NCBI GenBank assembly: GCA_046719715.1
Contig: JBDNCJ010000001.1
Coordinates: 1 to 64,000, forward strand
DNA from: JANWWM01 sp046719715
Lineage (GTDB): Bacteria > Bacteroidota > Chlorobiia > Chlorobiales > Thermochlorobacteraceae
Direction: 5' to 3'
DNA length: 64,000 bases
Positions 61,561-64,000 of the stretch are shown here, one piece after another (positions within the stretch are counted from its first letter, which is position 1; every line of letters begins with the position of its first letter). Position numbers and translations under genes: made by a program. Below the pieces are notes generated by a model that saw nothing but the letters and a program-made list of their open reading frames with translations, did no database searches and had not been told where the DNA came from.

Positions 61561-62667
61561 ATGGCTCTCTTTGGTGCAGCAGAAGCGACCGTCGCTCGCT
61601 CTGATTACGAAATCGTCCTCGAAGGCGGCACAAGCACGTGGGGCAAATTAAAAGCCCGTGCCACCATTAACGTTACGCCTGCAATTCCGCTTCTACCGAC
61701 GGATTTGAATATCAAACTCAAATGTAAGCCGATTGGCGACAGCAAAGACGTGGTGCGCTTTTCGTGTCTCATCGAGACCGTCGTCGACAGCACCGTCAAG
61801 AAACTCACGGTTGAAGCCGACATCGCCAACGAATCGGAAGAACGCCGCGTTGCGGTTGGAGATGGGGTCGTAACCGTCGGGGACTTTTCTCATGCCTTCT
61901 CGTTTGAAGGCTCGGTAGTGAATCTTTATTACTATAAATCCGACGTCATTCGTCGCAACATTCCGAACCCGCGATACCTGCAAGGGCGACAATTCCACGA
62001 CATTCTGATGAAAATCCCGCTTGAAAATGACGACCTCATACAGACATGGGAAGCAACACTTTCAGGCATTCGAAATTCAGGACCGAACTTCGGCGACTGG
62101 ATTCGAGACTTCTGGTTCATCGGACCTGCCTATAACGCCCTTGATGAAGGCGGACAACGCATCTCCAACTTGGAAGTGGTCAGCATTGGCACACAAGGCA
62201 CGCCCCAAGAGCCACTCGGCGTTTCTAATTGGAGATTCTCTAATGCAGGTTCCGGCGTCGTCGATGCGGTTTGCCGTTGGGTTGAACTCTTCCCTGTCGA
62301 GAAACTGCTCGGACGCGAAGCGGCCATCGAAGCCTCTTTCCGTTCCGATTCACAGGGAATCGAGGTGAAGGCGGACGGCAACTTGCCCGGCATTTCCATT
62401 GATGCGGGCGGCGGATTGCGTCGTATCCTTAACCATCCGCTCATTCCGATTATCCATCACGGCATCATTGGCAAATACAACGAGTTCCGTGTGGATACGC
62501 AACTGACGATTACCTTGCCGTCCGGCTTCAAAATTCGTTATGCCGCACCGCAGTATCGAAATCAAGTCGGCGAAACTTACAAATGGTATGGAGGCACTTA
62601 CGCAAAATGGGTCGAGCACATTTGCAAAGGCGGAACCGGACAATTTGAAGTGCTATATGCGCAATAG
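61561..62667 (+). CDS. fmoA: Fenna-Matthews-Olson bacteriochlorophyll a protein
   Basis: A 368-residue protein that binds bacteriochlorophyll a and passes excitation from the chlorosome baseplate to the reaction centre at the cytoplasmic membrane face. The start MALFG and end GQFEVLYAQ match FmoA. Mg-ligating histidines are recognisable as H111, H146, H292, H299 and H300 (NHPLIPIIHH). Cys residues are at 55, 69, 238 and 355. The family is known only from Chlorobi and one Acidobacteria group. The ribosome site CAGGAGAAT precedes the ATG, and a strong terminator lies about 160 bp past the stop. Confidence 0.98.
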   Translation: MALFGAAEATVARSDYEIVLEGGTSTWGKLKARATINVTPAIPLLPTDLNIKLKCKPIGDSKDVVRFSCLIETVVDSTVKKLTVEADIANESEERRVAVGDGVVTVGDFSHAFSFEGSVVNLYYYKSDVIRRNIPNPRYLQGRQFHDILMKIPLENDDLIQTWEATLSGIRNSGPNFGDWIRDFWFIGPAYNALDEGGQRISNLEVVSIGTQGTPQEPLGVSNWRFSNAGSGVVDAVCRWVELFPVEKLLGREAAIEASFRSDSQGIEVKADGNLPGISIDAGGGLRRILNHPLIPIIHHGIIGKYNEFRVDTQLTITLPSGFKIRYAAPQYRNQVGETYKWYGGTYAKWVEHICKGGTGQFEVLYAQ

Positions 62668-62987
62668 TTGCTCGCTCAGTCGGAGTTTGTTTTTCACATA
62701 GCGGAAACGGGTAACGCCGTCCGCACCACAGCGCGATGAAACACTCGCACCAAACATCTGCCCGAATAAAAGGTGTGCGCCTGAAAGAAGGGCTTTCCGA
62801 GACGGAAAAAAAAGATAATTCGCACGAAGACCGAATGGACGCATTCGGTCTTTTTTTATATGATATGACTTTTAAGCATTTGAATTTGCACGACGAAAAA
62901 AAATGAGCATATTTGAAGCACAAACAAGAAAAACGTAAGTGGGTATTTATTCTCCCTCAGCGCAGGAGTTAATTATTCTCATCGCAC
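62668..62987. other. Intergenic region after fmoA
   Basis: These 320 bp have no supported gene. They contain a long fmoA 3' untranslated region with a terminator at 62827-62858, then an AT-rich stretch likely to hold the antiporter promoter. An 11-codon frame at about 62903 is not credible. Confidence 0.6.
62827..62858 (+). terminator. Rho-independent terminator of fmoA
   Basis: A 10-bp perfect stem AAGACCGAAT / ATTCGGTCTT with a 6-base loop, followed by TTTTTT, 160 bp after the fmoA stop. Strong. Confidence 0.93.
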
Positions 62988-64000
62988 ATGCCACAGATTG
63001 ACCTCTTCAGTTTGCTCGCCATCATCACGGTTGTAAGCGCGATTTTTTCTTACATCAACATTCGTTTTCTGCGATTGCCCAACACGATTGGCTTAATGGC
63101 GCTTGCGCTCGCGCTATCGCTCATCGTGATTGTGCTTGGCAAAATCAATCCAAGCGTGCTGGACTTGGTAACGGGAATTATGAACCGTGTCGATTTTTCC
63201 GAAGTCGTGCTGGAAGTGATGCTGAGTTTTCTGCTCTTTGCTGGCGCGCTGCATGTCGATATGGATAAACTCGCCGAGCAAAAGTGGGTGATATTTTCCC
63301 TTGCAACGGTCGGCGTGATTCTTTCTACGTTCATTTTAGGGACGCTCTTTTTTTATGCGTGTCAACTCTTCGGCTATCCTGTGCCCTACATCTACGCCTT
63401 GCTGTTAGGCGCGCTCATTTCGCCGACCGACCCAATTGCCGTTCTGGGGATTCTCAAAGAAGCCAAAGTGCCGAAGAACATTGAAATCGCCATTACGGGC
63501 GAATCGCTTTTCAACGACGGCGTGGGCGTGGTCGTCTTTCTCTCGGTTCTTGAAATCGCAAAGTTCGGCGCAAACGAAGCCACCGTGAGTGATACGACGA
63601 TTCTCTTTGCGAAGGAAGTTTTTGGCGGCATCGGACTGGGGCTACTTTTCGGCTGGCTAACTTACAAATTGATGAAGTCCATCGACCACTATCAAACCGA
63701 AGTGCTACTTTCGTTGGGGCTGGTGATGGGCATTTACGCGCTTGCACTTGCGCTTCACTTTTCTGCGCCGCTTGCCGTTGTCGCATGTGGATTGTTCATC
63801 GGCAACACTGGGCGAAACAGTGCAATGAGCGACCAAACACTTCTGTATCTCGATAAATTTTGGGAACTCGTCGATGAATTTATGAACGCCGTGCTCTTCG
63901 TTTTAATCGGGTTTGAAATCGTGCTTTTAACCTTCATCGGCAAGTATTTTTGGCTGGGCATTATTACGATTTTTATTTCACTCTTGGCGCGATGGGTTGC
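62988..64000 (+). CDS. Cation:proton antiporter, NhaP/CPA1 type (partial)
   Basis: The frame opens at ATG 62988 and continues past the window edge (337 residues seen). It is a multi-span membrane protein with the CPA1 motif GALISPTDPIAVLGIL and GESLFNDGVGVVVFL, in which the paired Asp residues of the exchange site lie. The start FSLLAIITVVSAIFSYI is hydrophobic, as in NhaP/NhaK antiporters. It should exchange Na+ or K+ for protons. The C-terminal part is not visible. Confidence 0.9.
   Translation, partial: MPQIDLFSLLAIITVVSAIFSYINIRFLRLPNTIGLMALALALSLIVIVLGKINPSVLDLVTGIMNRVDFSEVVLEVMLSFLLFAGALHVDMDKLAEQKWVIFSLATVGVILSTFILGTLFFYACQLFGYPVPYIYALLLGALISPTDPIAVLGILKEAKVPKNIEIAITGESLFNDGVGVVVFLSVLEIAKFGANEATVSDTTILFAKEVFGGIGLGLLFGWLTYKLMKSIDHYQTEVLLSLGLVMGIYALALALHFSAPLAVVACGLFIGNTGRNSAMSDQTLLYLDKFWELVDEFMNAVLFVLIGFEIVLLTFIGKYFWLGIITIFISLLARWV

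Noticed and set aside
62903..62938. Eleven-codon frame upstream of the antiporter
   Set aside because: Too short, without a ribosome site, and in a promoter-like AT-rich region.

Overview
This window looks like chromosome from a green sulfur bacterium lineage (Chlorobi/Chlorobiales). The decisive marker is a complete Fenna-Matthews-Olson bacteriochlorophyll a protein gene (fmoA, 61561-62667), supported by a (bacterio)chlorophyll synthase of the UbiA family (30656-31648). Base composition is near balanced by eye and coding density is high. Several genes suggest oxygen tolerance or aerobic, partly heterotrophic life: a type-2 NADH:quinone dehydrogenase of eukaryotic flavour, a PNPOx-type flavoprotein, a peptide-binding lipoprotein and a biotin importer. 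That points, as inference only, to the Chloroherpeton / 'Ca. Thermochlorobacter' side of the phylum rather than to strictly anaerobic Chlorobium. No rRNA, tRNA, CRISPR array, prophage or insertion sequence was recognised.

Layout. 1-5.4 kb: end of an unknown gene, PNPOx-like flavoprotein, oligopeptide-binding lipoprotein, a WD40 protein, a three-gene ElaB/YqjE-like membrane cluster and a small Rieske protein. 5.6-9.9 kb: signalling block with a PilJ-type sensor kinase, a double-receiver regulator and a TPR-diguanylate cyclase. 9.9-17.5 kb: RlpA-like lipoprotein, BioY, A-type Fe-S carrier, coiled-coil lipoprotein, bestrophin-like channel, MFS exporter, M28 peptidase with a lipoprotein, a tiny zinc ribbon and a stand-alone PAS protein. 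17.5-29.1 kb: pyrD, TPR proteins, dapF, rsmB, a Ddl-related ATP-grasp enzyme coupled to a BON-like membrane protein, ppx and NDH-2.

29.1-43.9 kb: outer-membrane protein with the chlorophyll synthase, a GNAT, a DUF2237 protein, hisD, a LiaF-like membrane protein, a HEAT-repeat/cyclophilin fusion, a second WD40 protein, a DUF5916 outer-membrane protein, the phospholipid pair plsY-gpsA and a protein with internal repeats of unknown function. 44.1-51.1 kb: a six-gene operon encoding a TolC/MacA/MacB-type exporter, with a Rpn/DUF2887 nuclease-like gene between the ATPase and the two permeases. 51.1-64 kb: exported HHH/beta-barrel protein, TPR protein, HU, the efp-accB-accC cluster, a GNAT, lnt with an RsbU-like phosphatase, fmoA, and the start of an NhaP-type antiporter cut by the window end.

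Working together: plsY-gpsA and accB-accC feed membrane lipid synthesis. lnt matures the many lipoproteins seen here. dapF, RlpA and the Ddl-like enzyme relate to the cell wall. The chlorophyll synthase and FmoA belong to pigment synthesis and light harvesting. The points most worth a second look are the nuclease gene inside the exporter operon and its 12-bp in-frame repeat, the repeat protein at 42344-43942, the HEAT-cyclophilin fusion, the hairpin pair between pyrD and the PAS gene, and the FmoA cysteine pattern.
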